A DNA stretch of 33,682 nt from Clostridia bacterium (lineage in GTDB: Bacteria; UBA6262; WVXT01; JAUXBS01), in assembly GCA_030618495.1 (NCBI GenBank), contig JAUXDE010000003.1, positions 1-33,682 on the forward strand, given 5' to 3'. Both the position numbers and the translations under genes were made by a program. The stretch's first letter is position 1. Every line of letters starts with the position of its first letter. The notes below the pieces were generated by a model. That model saw nothing but the letters and a program-made list of their open reading frames with translations, made no database searches and was not told the DNA's origin. Shown in pieces: positions 1 through 9,216 of this stretch.

Positions 1-137
1 ACTATTTTAAGGTGTATGCGCTGGATGTCATGCTTGATCCGGGGGAAAAAGCAAAGAAGAGTGATTTATTGAAGGCGATGGAAGGACATATACTATCGGA
101 AGGGCGGTTAATGGGCAGGTATAAAAGAGTCGTTTAA
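1..137 (+). CDS. 3' fragment of a PEBP / YbhB-YbcL (Raf kinase inhibitor-like) protein
   Basis: Frame from nt 3 reads YFKVYALDVMLDPGEKAKKSDLLKAMEGHILSEGRLMGRYKRV* (stop TAA 135-137). This matches the typical C-terminus of the PEBP family (YALD...K.ELL.AM.GHIL....L.G.Y.R). Confidence 0.8.
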   Translation, partial: YFKVYALDVMLDPGEKAKKSDLLKAMEGHILSEGRLMGRYKRVV

Positions 138-222
138 GCATGGGATTGATGCTTAAAATAGCTTGACTTTTATATGGTTTTGTGATAATAATTAGTAAAA
201 ATACTTTTGGAAGGATGTTAAT

Positions 223-645
223 ATGATTAAAACATTAATAACTTTAGTATTAATATTTTTGTTACCGTTGGTCTTGACGGCAGGTGACGAGGATGGTATT
301 TTGCGGAAAGGGCGCAATTTTGCAAACAGGGGGGAGTACGACAGCGCCCTGGAATGCTTCAATGAAGCGGCGCAGATTAATCCTGAAAATACAGCAGTAT
401 GGCTTGCAATGGCGGTAGTTTACGTGAACATGAAGATGAATTACGAGGCAATAGACTGCCTCAACAGGGTAATTGCGATTGATAGCAGAAATGCAACTGC
501 ATACTACATCCTGGCCATGGTATATGAAGAAACAGGAGATGTGTTCGGTTCAATAGACGCTTGGAACAGGTTATTGGATATAAGCCCCAGGGGCGGGCGC
601 TCGGGTATTGCCAGGCAGCATTTAAAAAGACTGGAAGGTAATTGA
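223..645 (+). CDS. TPR-repeat protein with N-terminal signal peptide
   Basis: Hydrophobic N-terminus followed by TPR-like repeats (NRGEYDSALECFNEAAQINPENTAVWLAMAVVY; MNYEAIDCLNRVIAIDSRNATAYYILAMVYEETGD). Confidence 0.85.
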   Translation: MIKTLITLVLIFLLPLVLTAGDEDGILRKGRNFANRGEYDSALECFNEAAQINPENTAVWLAMAVVYVNMKMNYEAIDCLNRVIAIDSRNATAYYILAMVYEETGDVFGSIDAWNRLLDISPRGGRSGIARQHLKRLEGN

Positions 646-1229
646 TGAAATTAAAATCAGTATTAATTATTTTTACTGCGCTTTGTCTGCTTGCCGGCTG
701 CGGACCGCGTGTTGTTATTAAAAAGGATTACGACTTCAACAGCATAAAGAGGGTGGCGATAACGCCGTTTACCTGTACCGTATCAGCTTTCAGTTCAAGA
801 CAGGTTGCCGGAGAAGCTGTGGCGGATGAATTCATTATGCAGTTCATGCAAAGAAACCTTGATGTTGTTGAACGTTACCAGCTCCAGTCGGTTATGAAGG
901 AATACGACCTTGCTTCCAGGGGAATGCTTGATATGACAACAGCCAAGGAGCTCGGGAAACTGGTCGGCGCTGACGTGATATTGACCGGGACAATAGTTCA
1001 GTATCTTCCCAACAGAAGGGATATAATATATGTTGATGACGGCACGGGCGGGAAGAGGCAGGAAATATACATGGTTGACGCAGAGATAGGAATCAGCGCC
1101 CGCATGATTGATGTTGAAACTGGGGTTATTGTCTGGGCGGGTCATTACAGATATAATTCTTTTTTCATAGAGAGCGCTATCAGGGGAGTTGTCGCAGGTT
1201 TGATTAATTCCTTTGCAATGCTGAATTAG
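645..1229 (+). CDS. CsgG-like / curli-assembly-type lipoprotein
   Basis: Lipobox LLAGC; VAITPF...GEAVADEF...VVERYQLQSVMKEYDL...GADVILTGTIVQY...ARMIDVETGVIVWAG resembles the CsgG fold family. ATG at 645 overlaps the upstream stop (TTGATGA). Confidence 0.65.
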   Translation: MKLKSVLIIFTALCLLAGCGPRVVIKKDYDFNSIKRVAITPFTCTVSAFSSRQVAGEAVADEFIMQFMQRNLDVVERYQLQSVMKEYDLASRGMLDMTTAKELGKLVGADVILTGTIVQYLPNRRDIIYVDDGTGGKRQEIYMVDAEIGISARMIDVETGVIVWAGHYRYNSFFIESAIRGVVAGLINSFAMLN

Positions 1230-1363
1230 TGTCACAGAACACCAGCCTTCCGTTAGTTTGAATATTTCAGAAAATGAATGTAGGCTCAGACCCTAGAAAC
1301 ACTACACTAAGAATTCGCTAAGTTGTTTAACATGGCGACATAATTTCAAAGGAGGTAACAGGA

Positions 1364-3058
1364 ATGTTAAGTGATCTGGAAATTGCCCAATCCGCAAAGA
1401 TGAAGCACATCAATGAAATCGCAAAGCCAATCGGGCTGGGAGAAGATGAAATTGAATTGTACGGCAAGTACAAGGCAAAAATATCGCTGGATGTCACCAA
1501 AAGAGTAAAGGACAACCCCAGCGGGAAGTACATAGACGTTACCGCTATTACCCCCACTCCGCTGGGGGAGGGCAAGACCGTAAACACCATCGGCTTATCC
1601 CTGGGTTTGAATAAAATAGGCAAGAAAGTGATTACCACCATAAGGCAGCCTTCACTTGGTCCCGTGTTCGGAATCAAGGGTGGCGCCGCGGGAGGAGGGT
1701 ATTCACAGGTCGTGCCCATGGAGGATTTTAATCTTCATCTTACAGGCGATATACATGCCATAGGGCTTGCCCATAACCTGTGCGCGGCATTTCTTGACAA
1801 CTCAATACTGAAGGGTAACAAACTGAACATAGACCCCTCGGCTGTTAACTGGCGAAGGGTTGTTGATGTGAGTGACAGGTTCCTTCGTAATATCATTGTA
1901 GGGCTTGGCGGTAAGAACGACGGTTTCCCGCGTGAAAGCGGTTTTGACATCACGGTGGCAAGCGAGGTCATGGCGATTCTTGCCCTTACGACGGACCTGC
2001 AGGATTTACGCAAAAGAATCGGCAGGATAGTTCTTGCATTTACCAGCGACGGTAAGCCGGTCACCACTGAAGACATTAAAGTAGCGGGCGCGATGACAGT
2101 CCTGCTTAAGGACGCAATTAAGCCTAACCTGCTTCAGACGCTTGAAAACACGCCGTGTTTCGTGCACGCGGGGCCTTTTGCTAACATAGCGCACGGGAAC
2201 AGTTCCATTATTGCCGATAAAATTGCAATAAAACTGACTGACTACGTGGTCACCGAAAGCGGTTTTGGCGCGGACATAGGCGCCGAGAAGTTCTTTAATA
2301 TAAAGTGCCGCATGAGCGGGATTTTACCCGACGCGGTGGTGCTGGTCTGTTCGATAAGGGCGCTTAAGATGCACAGCGGTGATTTTACCATAGTGGCGGG
2401 AAAGCCAATGGATGAAGGGTTGTTAAAGGAGAACCTGGATGCCGTGAAGAGAGGTTGTTGTAACCTGCAGAAGCATATTGAGAACCTGAAGCTCTACGGT
2501 GTCCCCGTTGTTGTGGCAATAAACAAGTTTACGGCGGACACTGACAAGGAGATAGAACTGGTTAGGAAGATAGCCATTGATTCCGGCGCGGATGATGCCG
2601 TGATAAGCGATGTATGGGCAAACGGAGGGGAAGGCGGAAAAGAAATGGCGGAAGCCGTGGTGAAAGCCGCTGAAAAGCCCAGCAAGTTCAAGTTTCTGTA
2701 TGAACTGGATATTCCGATAAAGGATAAGATAGAGACGATAGCAACAAAGATGTACGGCGCAAAAGAAGTTGATTTTTCGCCGATTGCCCTGAAGAAACTC
2801 AAGCAGTTCACCGAGATGGGGTATGATAAACTCCCGATTTGCATGGCAAAGACACACCTGTCGCTTTCACATGACCCGCAACTGAAGGGCAGGCCGGAGA
2901 ACTTCGTTTTTCCCGTGCGTGATATAAGGGCATCTGTCGGCGCGGGTTTCCTTTATCCGCTCTGCGGGCAGATGAGGACGATGCCGGGGCTTCCGACAAC
3001 ACCGGCAGGCAACAACGTAGATATTGATAAGGACGGCAGGATAAAAGGGTTGTTTTAA
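1364..3058 (+). CDS. fhs: formate--tetrahydrofolate ligase
   Basis: Full-length 564 aa with DVTAITPTPLGEGKTVNTIGLSLGLNKIGKK, RQPSLGPVFGIKGGAAGGGYSQVVPMEDFNLHLTGDIHAI and the C-terminal PLCGQMRTMPGLPTTPAGNNVDID; RBS aaaggaggt upstream. Confidence 0.98.
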   Translation: MLSDLEIAQSAKMKHINEIAKPIGLGEDEIELYGKYKAKISLDVTKRVKDNPSGKYIDVTAITPTPLGEGKTVNTIGLSLGLNKIGKKVITTIRQPSLGPVFGIKGGAAGGGYSQVVPMEDFNLHLTGDIHAIGLAHNLCAAFLDNSILKGNKLNIDPSAVNWRRVVDVSDRFLRNIIVGLGGKNDGFPRESGFDITVASEVMAILALTTDLQDLRKRIGRIVLAFTSDGKPVTTEDIKVAGAMTVLLKDAIKPNLLQTLENTPCFVHAGPFANIAHGNSSIIADKIAIKLTDYVVTESGFGADIGAEKFFNIKCRMSGILPDAVVLVCSIRALKMHSGDFTIVAGKPMDEGLLKENLDAVKRGCCNLQKHIENLKLYGVPVVVAINKFTADTDKEIELVRKIAIDSGADDAVISDVWANGGEGGKEMAEAVVKAAEKPSKFKFLYELDIPIKDKIETIATKMYGAKEVDFSPIALKKLKQFTEMGYDKLPICMAKTHLSLSHDPQLKGRPENFVFPVRDIRASVGAGFLYPLCGQMRTMPGLPTTPAGNNVDIDKDGRIKGLF

Positions 3059-3095
3059 ACGATTAATAGAAGTTGGGGGAAGAACCGGAGGTTTG

Positions 3096-3332
3096 ATGAA
3101 GGAAATAATTTTACCGGAACTGGGTGAGGATGTGAAGGAGGCAACAGTTTCATTCTGGCATCACAAGGAGGGAGATGAGGTGGCAAAGGATGATGACCTG
3201 GTTGAATTCTATACCGACAAGGCAAACTTTAATGTAAAGTCCCCCGCCTCGGGCGTCCTGAAGACGATTTCCGCAAAGGAAGGCGAGAAAATAGAGGTGG
3301 GAAGTGTTATAGGGGTAATTGAGGAGAAATAA
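3096..3332 (+). CDS. free-standing lipoyl (biotinyl/lipoyl attachment) domain protein, 78 aa, E2-type
   Basis: MKEIILPELGEDVKEATVSFWHHKEGDEVAKDDDLVEFYTDKANFNVKSPASGVLKTISAKEGEKIEVGSVIGVIEE: single lipoyl domain with a DKA lipoyl-lysine motif, no E2 catalytic domain, and not GcvH-like. ATG at 3096 follows a near-consensus RBS. Confidence 0.9.
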   Translation: MKEIILPELGEDVKEATVSFWHHKEGDEVAKDDDLVEFYTDKANFNVKSPASGVLKTISAKEGEKIEVGSVIGVIEEK

Positions 3333-3336
3333 GCGG

Positions 3337-4752
3337 ATGAATGAATCAGCCAAAAGCAGTTACGATGTTGTTATTATAGGTTCAGGTCCCGGCGGTTACG
3401 CTGCCGCCCTGCACGCGGCGCGGCTTGGCGCCAGTCCTCTTCTGATTGAAAAGAGCCGGATAGGGGGCGTTTGCCTGAATGAAGGCTGTATACCGACCAA
3501 ATCCCTGCTGGCAAGCGCGGGAATGCTTGGGGATATAAAAAACGCAAAGGATTACGGGGTAAGAGCAGGAGCGCCTGAGGCTGATTTTAACGCCATGATG
3601 CAGAGGAAAGAAAAGATTATAAGGCAGCTCAGCGGCGGTCTCGGGATGCTGTTTAAGAGCTGGGGTATTGATGTTTTGGAGGGGGAGGCGAAATTTAACG
3701 GCAGTCATGAGATTGAAGTAACCTCCAAAGACGGCGTAAAAAATATTTCATGCGATAAAATCATTATTGCAACTGGAGCCGCGGCTTCGGGTGCGCCGGG
3801 GATTGAAGTTAACGGCAGGACCGTCATAAACAGCGCTCACGCGCTACAGCTGGAGGAGTTACCTTCGTCCATTATTATAGTTGGCGGCGGGGTTATCGGT
3901 GTTGAGTTCGCGTCAATTTTTAATATGCTCGGGACAAAGGTGACCGTGATAGAAATGCTGCCCGGTATCATACCCTCTGAAGACGAAGAGGTCTCAAAAG
4001 CTTTAAGGAAATCGCTTGAAAAAGCAGGGATAATTATAAAAACGGAAACCAGGATTGAAAGCTCAACCGCAGAAGGAGAAAAACAGAAAGCGGTGGTGAC
4101 GGGGCCGGAAGGCAGGCAGGAGTTAATTGCCGACAAGGTTCTTGTTGCCGTGGGCAGGACTCCTTATACCGGGGGGCTTGAACCGGAGAAAGCAGGGATT
4201 AAGAACGACCATGGCCGCATAATCGTTAATGATAAAATGGAAACGAACGTGGAAGGCGTATATGCCATTGGAGACGTTGTCGGGGGAACCCTGCTGGCGC
4301 ATGTCGCTTCAGAAGAAGGCATGGTAGCAGCGGGAAATGCCCTCGGGAAGGAATCCACGATAGATTACAGCGTGATAACGGGCTGCATATACTGTTTACC
4401 GCAGGTGGCAAGCGTGGGAATGACTGAATCAAAGGCAGTGGCGAGCGGTGTTGAATACAGTGTTGGTAAGTTCCCGTTTACCGCCAGCGCCAAGGGCCTG
4501 GTTCTCGGTAAGAGGGAAGGGTTTATAAAGGTTATTGCCCAAAAGAAAACAAATAAGATACTTGGGGTAAGTATTATAGGACATAATGCCACCGAGCTAA
4601 TCGCTGAAGCTGCAGTTGCTCTTAAGATGGGAGCCACCACCAAATCATTTACCAGGATAAGTCACGCGCATCCGTCACTGCACGAGTCAATGCTTGGAGC
4701 AGTTGATGATGTTAACGATGAATCCATTGAGCTTGCCAGAAAGAAGAAATGA
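3337..4752 (+). CDS. lpdA: dihydrolipoamide dehydrogenase
   Basis: VVIIGSGPGGYAAALHAARLG, redox-active GGVCLNEGCIPTKSLL, NAD motif IIIVGGGVIGVEFASIFNMLGTKVTVIE, C-terminal SHAHPSLHE. ATG at 3337 after a GAGGAG RBS. Confidence 0.97.
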   Translation: MNESAKSSYDVVIIGSGPGGYAAALHAARLGASPLLIEKSRIGGVCLNEGCIPTKSLLASAGMLGDIKNAKDYGVRAGAPEADFNAMMQRKEKIIRQLSGGLGMLFKSWGIDVLEGEAKFNGSHEIEVTSKDGVKNISCDKIIIATGAAASGAPGIEVNGRTVINSAHALQLEELPSSIIIVGGGVIGVEFASIFNMLGTKVTVIEMLPGIIPSEDEEVSKALRKSLEKAGIIIKTETRIESSTAEGEKQKAVVTGPEGRQELIADKVLVAVGRTPYTGGLEPEKAGIKNDHGRIIVNDKMETNVEGVYAIGDVVGGTLLAHVASEEGMVAAGNALGKESTIDYSVITGCIYCLPQVASVGMTESKAVASGVEYSVGKFPFTASAKGLVLGKREGFIKVIAQKKTNKILGVSIIGHNATELIAEAAVALKMGATTKSFTRISHAHPSLHESMLGAVDDVNDESIELARKKK

Positions 4753-5444
4753 AAATTGATATCACAAGACGCGAATTCTCCGAATATCGCCAGGCCTGGC
4801 GGTATCAGAAAGAACTTGTCAACCTCAGGCGCAGCGGGTTAATAAGCGATACCCTGATACTTACCGAGCATCCGGCTGTTATTACAATCGGCAGGAAGGG
4901 AAGGAAGTCGGATGGTAACGTGCTGGTTTCCGATAGAGTCCTTGATTCGAAAGGGATAGAGGTTGTTGAGATTGACCGGGGAGGAGACATTACGCTTCAT
5001 TGCCCGGGCCAGCTGGTTTGTTATCCCGTGATGGACCTTAAGAATTATGGAAGGGATGCGCACAGGTATCTTCGTAACCTTGAGGAAGTGATTATCGGCG
5101 CGCTGGGGGAGCATGGCATAGATTCGCAAAGAGTGGAGGGGGCTACGGGTGTATGGGTTGGTGATGAGAAAATATCATCCATAGGTGTCGGTGTAACCGG
5201 CTGGATTACCTACCACGGCGTTTCATTGAACGTCTGTCCTGACCTTGAGCAGTATTCGTTGATTAACATGTGCGGGATGAAAAACGCAAGGGCAACCTCC
5301 ATGAAAAAAATACTTAACAGGGGAATATCCGTTGATGAAGTGTTTCCTGCCGTGATTGAGCATTTCAAGAAAGTTTTTGGGAATTATTATGAGACAACAA
5401 ACTCATGCGGTACCGGCCGTCAGAATAGATTTAAGCAATGCTGA
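4749..5444 (+). CDS. lipB: lipoyl(octanoyl) transferase
   Basis: TEHPAVITIGRKG, DRGGDITLHCPGQLVCYPVMDL, GVWVGDEKISSIGVGVTGWITYHGVSLNV; ATGA overlap with lpdA. Confidence 0.97.
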   Translation: MKIDITRREFSEYRQAWRYQKELVNLRRSGLISDTLILTEHPAVITIGRKGRKSDGNVLVSDRVLDSKGIEVVEIDRGGDITLHCPGQLVCYPVMDLKNYGRDAHRYLRNLEEVIIGALGEHGIDSQRVEGATGVWVGDEKISSIGVGVTGWITYHGVSLNVCPDLEQYSLINMCGMKNARATSMKKILNRGISVDEVFPAVIEHFKKVFGNYYETTNSCGTGRQNRFKQC

Positions 5445-6267
5445 ACAGGTTAAGAAAACAAGAACCATACTGGCTGACTACGGTTTAAACACCATATGCG
5501 ATTCCGGGAGCTGTCCGAATATTCATGAATGTTACGGCAGTTTAACGGCAACTTTTATGGTTATGGGTGATGTTTGCACGAGAGGTTGCAGGTTTTGCGG
5601 TGTTAAAAAAGGTTTACCCCGAAAACTTAATGATTCGGAGCCCGAAATGGTGGCAGGGGCTGTAAGGGAGTTGAATTTAGCTCATGTGGTGATAACATCC
5701 GTTACCAGGGACGACCTGGATGACTGCGGGGTATCACATTTCGTGGAAACCATAAAGAAGGTGCGCGAGCTTAACCCGGGTACTGTTATAGAAGTATTGA
5801 TTCCTGATTTTGGCGGTGATGAGGGTTTAATTGAAACTCTCATGCAGGCGCGCCCGGATGTAATCGGGCATAACCTGGAAACCACAGCTAAACTGCATCA
5901 CCTTATAAGGCCCGAGGCCTCGTATTCAAGGTCGCTTAAAGTACTGGCCCAGGTTAAGAAGAGCAATCCTGAAATATGCGTCAAATCGGGAATAATGCTG
6001 GGACTCGGTGAAAATGAAAATGATGTCATTGAGGTGATGATGGATTTAAAAGAAGTGAAATGCGATATTATTACCCTGGGACAGTACCTGCGTCCAACGG
6101 GAAAACAGGTGGAAGTAAAACGATACGTAGCGCAGGAAGAATATGAAAGTTACAGGATAACTGCCGAAAGAATGGGGATTCCTCTTATCGCGGCAGGAAC
6201 TTATGTGCGGAGTTCGTATAAGGCAAATGAGTATTATAAGCAATTTATAAAAAAAAGGAAGTGTTAA
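5389..6267 (+). CDS. lipA: lipoyl synthase (radical SAM)
   Basis: CDSGSCPNIHECYGSLTATFMVMGDVCTRGCRFCGVKKG (both FeS cysteine motifs), HVVITSVTRDDLDDCG, HNLETT, GLGENENDV. Probable ATG at 5389, 11 codons inside the supplied ORF; overlaps the lipB 3' end by about 56 nt. Confidence 0.97.
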   Translation: MRQQTHAVPAVRIDLSNAEQVKKTRTILADYGLNTICDSGSCPNIHECYGSLTATFMVMGDVCTRGCRFCGVKKGLPRKLNDSEPEMVAGAVRELNLAHVVITSVTRDDLDDCGVSHFVETIKKVRELNPGTVIEVLIPDFGGDEGLIETLMQARPDVIGHNLETTAKLHHLIRPEASYSRSLKVLAQVKKSNPEICVKSGIMLGLGENENDVIEVMMDLKEVKCDIITLGQYLRPTGKQVEVKRYVAQEEYESYRITAERMGIPLIAAGTYVRSSYKANEYYKQFIKKRKC

Positions 6268-6270
6268 GAA

Positions 6271-6894
6271 ATGAATAATTATATAGATAGTCCTTTAAAA
6301 GAGTACCTTGATGACCTGGCGTCGAACCTGCCTGCGCCGGGCGGGGGCAGCGCTTCAGCGCTGGTTGGCTCAACCGGAGTGGCGTTATTCTGCATGGTTG
6401 CCAATTTTACCGTTGGCAAGGAAAAGTACGCCGAGGTGGAAGATGAAGTAAGGGCAATGTTAAAGAAACTTGAGTCAATCCGCAAGAGGCTGGACGAACT
6501 AGTGGAGGAGGATATTCTTTCCTACTCTGAGGTATCGGGAGCGTATAAACTTCCAAAAAACACAGATGAGGAGAAAAAGGCCAGGTCGGAGGCAATACAG
6601 GAGGCATGCAAGAAGGCGCTTGGAGTGCCGATGGAGATTGCATCTAATTGTTCAGATGCTATGCTTACCGGCAGGAGACTGCTTGAGATTGGTAACAGGA
6701 ATCTGGTAAGCGACGTAGGGGTGGGGGCAGTACAGCTTGAAGCTGCCTTAAACGGCGCGGCAATGAACGTTAATGTTAACCTTGCGATAATCAGGGACGA
6801 GGAATACGTAAATCAGAAAAAGAAGGAACTTGAGAAGCTGCTGGACGGGAAAGCGGACATAAAGAATGAGATTGTAGGGGGAATGAACTTTTAG
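6271..6894 (+). CDS. fchA: cyclodeaminase/cyclohydrolase family protein (FchA-like methenyl-THF cyclohydrolase)
   Basis: LASNLPAPGGGSASALVGSTGVALFCMVANFTVGKEKYAE and the FTCD C-like architecture; sits next to fhs and folD. Confidence 0.85.
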   Translation: MNNYIDSPLKEYLDDLASNLPAPGGGSASALVGSTGVALFCMVANFTVGKEKYAEVEDEVRAMLKKLESIRKRLDELVEEDILSYSEVSGAYKLPKNTDEEKKARSEAIQEACKKALGVPMEIASNCSDAMLTGRRLLEIGNRNLVSDVGVGAVQLEAALNGAAMNVNVNLAIIRDEEYVNQKKKELEKLLDGKADIKNEIVGGMNF

Positions 6895-6905
6895 GAGGTA
6901 AGAAC

Positions 6906-7814
6906 ATGGCGGCACAATTACTTGACGGCAAGGCGCTGGCTGAGAAAATCAAAAAGGATTTAAACAGGGAAATTGAAGAAATGAAGGCAAAGAACATTGT
7001 TCCTTCGTTAACGGCCGTGCAGGTCGGGGAGAACCCGGCATCCGCGATGTATGTAAAAAACCAGAAGAAGAACTGCGAGGGGATGGGGATTGATTATAAA
7101 TTAGAACAACTCGGGGATAATACGACGGAAGAGGAGTTGATTAAGTTTATAGAAAAACTGAACAATGACACTTTGGTCAACGGTATAATACTCCAGATGC
7201 CGCTCCCGGAGCAGATAGATGCTCGCAGGGTGCAGATGCTCATTGCTCCCGGTAAGGACGTCGAGGCAATGAACCCCGCAAACATGGGCATGCTTGTGTA
7301 CGGCAATCCACAGATTGCGCCCTGCACTGCCATGGGCGCCCTGGAGTTATTGAAATCAAGCGGGGTGGAACTGAAGGGCAAGGAAGTTACCATCGTGGGG
7401 CACAGTGAAATTGTAGGCAAACCCCTGGTTTTGCTGCTTCTTGCGTCCCTGACGGAATCCCCGACCCCCACGGTATGTCATATTGCGACAAAGGACCTGG
7501 CATTTCATACGAAGAGGGCGGATATCCTTATCGTTGCCGCAGGTAAAGCAGGGCTGATTAAGGGAGACATGATAAAAGAGGGCGCAATCGTGATAGATAT
7601 AGGGATAAACCGCGTTCCCGCGCTTGATGAAAACGGGAATGCTATCCTGAATGACAAAGGAAAGCCGAAGAAAAAGACCATTGGCGACGTTGTATTTGAT
7701 GAGGCTGTCCAAAAAGCTTCGTATATTTCACCGGTGCCGGGAGGCGTCGGCCCGTTAACGGTTACGATGTTAATGAGGAATACCATAGAAGCGTGTAAAC
7801 TGCAGAATAAGTAA
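6906..7814 (+). CDS. folD: bifunctional methylene-THF dehydrogenase/methenyl-THF cyclohydrolase
   Basis: LTAVQVGENPASAMYVKNQKKNCEGMGI, NGIILQMPLPEQID, PCTAMGALELL, VGHSEIVGKPLVLLL, SYISPVPGGVGPLTVTMLMRNT. Confidence 0.96.
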   Translation: MAAQLLDGKALAEKIKKDLNREIEEMKAKNIVPSLTAVQVGENPASAMYVKNQKKNCEGMGIDYKLEQLGDNTTEEELIKFIEKLNNDTLVNGIILQMPLPEQIDARRVQMLIAPGKDVEAMNPANMGMLVYGNPQIAPCTAMGALELLKSSGVELKGKEVTIVGHSEIVGKPLVLLLLASLTESPTPTVCHIATKDLAFHTKRADILIVAAGKAGLIKGDMIKEGAIVIDIGINRVPALDENGNAILNDKGKPKKKTIGDVVFDEAVQKASYISPVPGGVGPLTVTMLMRNTIEACKLQNK

Positions 7815-7824
7815 GAGAAACCTT

Positions 7825-7879
7825 GAAAACCGGAGAAACCGGGACGGAAGGAAGATAACCGTTCCGGTTTTCTTTTTTT
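7825..7879 (+). terminator. rho-independent terminator downstream of folD
   Basis: GAAAACCGG (7825-7833) pairs with CCGGTTTTC (7864-7872), additional partial inner pairing, followed by TTTTTTT (7873-7879). Confidence 0.8.
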
Positions 7880-7925
7880 GCAAATGACTTGATTTATAAC
7901 CTAAAATATATTATTATACTATATA

Positions 7926-9215
7926 ATGAATACTACACTACAAATTGCTCTTGATTTTATTGACCTGCCTCGGGCATTAAAACTCGCGAAGGAAGCGGTT
8001 TCGGGCGGGGCTGACTGGCTTGAGGCGGGAACGCCTTTAATCAAGAGTATTGGCATGAATTCAATAAGGGAAATTAAGAAACGTTTTCCCGGAAAAATAA
8101 TTGTTGCGGACATGAAGATAGCCGATACGGGCAGGACCGAGGTTGAAATCGCAGCCAAGTCAGGCGCTGACATAGTCGTGGTACTTGGTACGGCATCGAT
8201 CGCGACAATAAAGGAATGCGTGGAAGCTGCAGCCAATTACGGGGCGAAGATTATGGTTGACCTTATGGATTTGAAATTAACCGGGAAGAAGGTCGCGGAA
8301 GTTGAAAGGACAGGGGTTGATTATTTATGTGTCCATACCGCAATTGACGAACAGATGAAAGGAAAAACATCATTTAAGAACGTTAAGGACCTGGCTTCAA
8401 TTACAGAGCTTCCCGTTGCGGTGGCAGGCGGGATAAACTCCGAAAACGCTGTTGATGCGGTAAACGCCGGAGCTGATATCGTTATTGTCGGGGGCTCGGT
8501 TACCAAGTCGGCGAACGCCGCTAAGGCCGTAAAAGAAATAAGGACCGCGCTTGCCGGGAAGATTAAAATCAAAACGGAACTCTATAAGAGGGTTAACGAA
8601 AAGGCGGATATACTAAAGATTCTTTCAAAGGTTTCAACTGCAAATATTTCAGATGCGCTTCACAGGCAGAAAGCCCTTGAAGGACTTCGGGCGGTTACGA
8701 AAGGGCTGAAATTGACAGGTCCCGCTTTTACGGTCAGGACTTGTCCGGGGGACTGGGCAAAGCCTGTTGAAGCTATTGACGCGGCTGAAAAAGGGGCGGT
8801 CATAGTAATAGATGCCGGGGGGGCTGGTCCGGCAGTGTGGGGCGAGCTTGCCACGTCAAGCGCGCTGAAGAGAGGGATAGCGGGAGTTGTTATTGACGGC
8901 GCGATAAGAGATGTAGGGGAAATCGCCTCCATGAAGTTCCCTGCGTATGCTAAGTTAATTACACCGGCTGCGGGAGAACCCAGGGGATTCGGTGAAACGG
9001 ATGTCCCTGTCAATGTTTGTGGGGAAAGGGTGTACCCGGGGGACTGGATTGCGGCAGACGCTGACGGGGTGATGGTTATTCCAAAAGCCAAGTTGGCGGA
9101 AACGGTAAACAGGGCAATGGACGTTCTTGAAAAGGAAAACAGGATAAGGAAGGAAATAAATGAAGGAAGCAGCCTTGGGAAGGTAACGGAACTTTTAAAG
9201 TGGGAGAAAAAATAA
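7926..9215 (+). CDS. bifunctional 3-hexulose-6-phosphate synthase / RraA-like fusion
   Basis: N-terminal HPS (OMP-decarboxylase-fold) domain: ALDFIDLPRALKLAKEAVSGGADWLEAGTPLIKSIG, ADMKIADTG, AVAGGINSENAVDAVNAGADIVIVGGSVT. C-terminal RraA-like domain: STANISDAL, GDWAKPVEAIDAAEKGAVIVIDAGG, GVVIDGAIRDVGEI, VYPGDWIAADADGVMVIP. Confidence 0.9.
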   Translation: MNTTLQIALDFIDLPRALKLAKEAVSGGADWLEAGTPLIKSIGMNSIREIKKRFPGKIIVADMKIADTGRTEVEIAAKSGADIVVVLGTASIATIKECVEAAANYGAKIMVDLMDLKLTGKKVAEVERTGVDYLCVHTAIDEQMKGKTSFKNVKDLASITELPVAVAGGINSENAVDAVNAGADIVIVGGSVTKSANAAKAVKEIRTALAGKIKIKTELYKRVNEKADILKILSKVSTANISDALHRQKALEGLRAVTKGLKLTGPAFTVRTCPGDWAKPVEAIDAAEKGAVIVIDAGGAGPAVWGELATSSALKRGIAGVVIDGAIRDVGEIASMKFPAYAKLITPAAGEPRGFGETDVPVNVCGERVYPGDWIAADADGVMVIPKAKLAETVNRAMDVLEKENRIRKEINEGSSLGKVTELLKWEKK

Positions 9216-9216
9216 G

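Noticed and set aside
795-1235. 146-aa minus-strand ORF
   Set aside because: Antisense to the CsgG-like lipoprotein gene, whose sense frame has a lipobox and family motifs.
1230-1363. Possible riboswitch (for example folate-type) upstream of fhs
   Set aside because: No recognisable riboswitch core or strong nested helices; only a clear RBS near the start codon.
8817-8823. G7 run in the HPS-RraA gene (and a G7 in the BamA-like gene near 18308-18314)
   Set aside because: Both fall in conserved Gly-rich coding motifs (DAGGAGP, KLGGAKNLRGF) and are shorter than typical phase-variable tracts.
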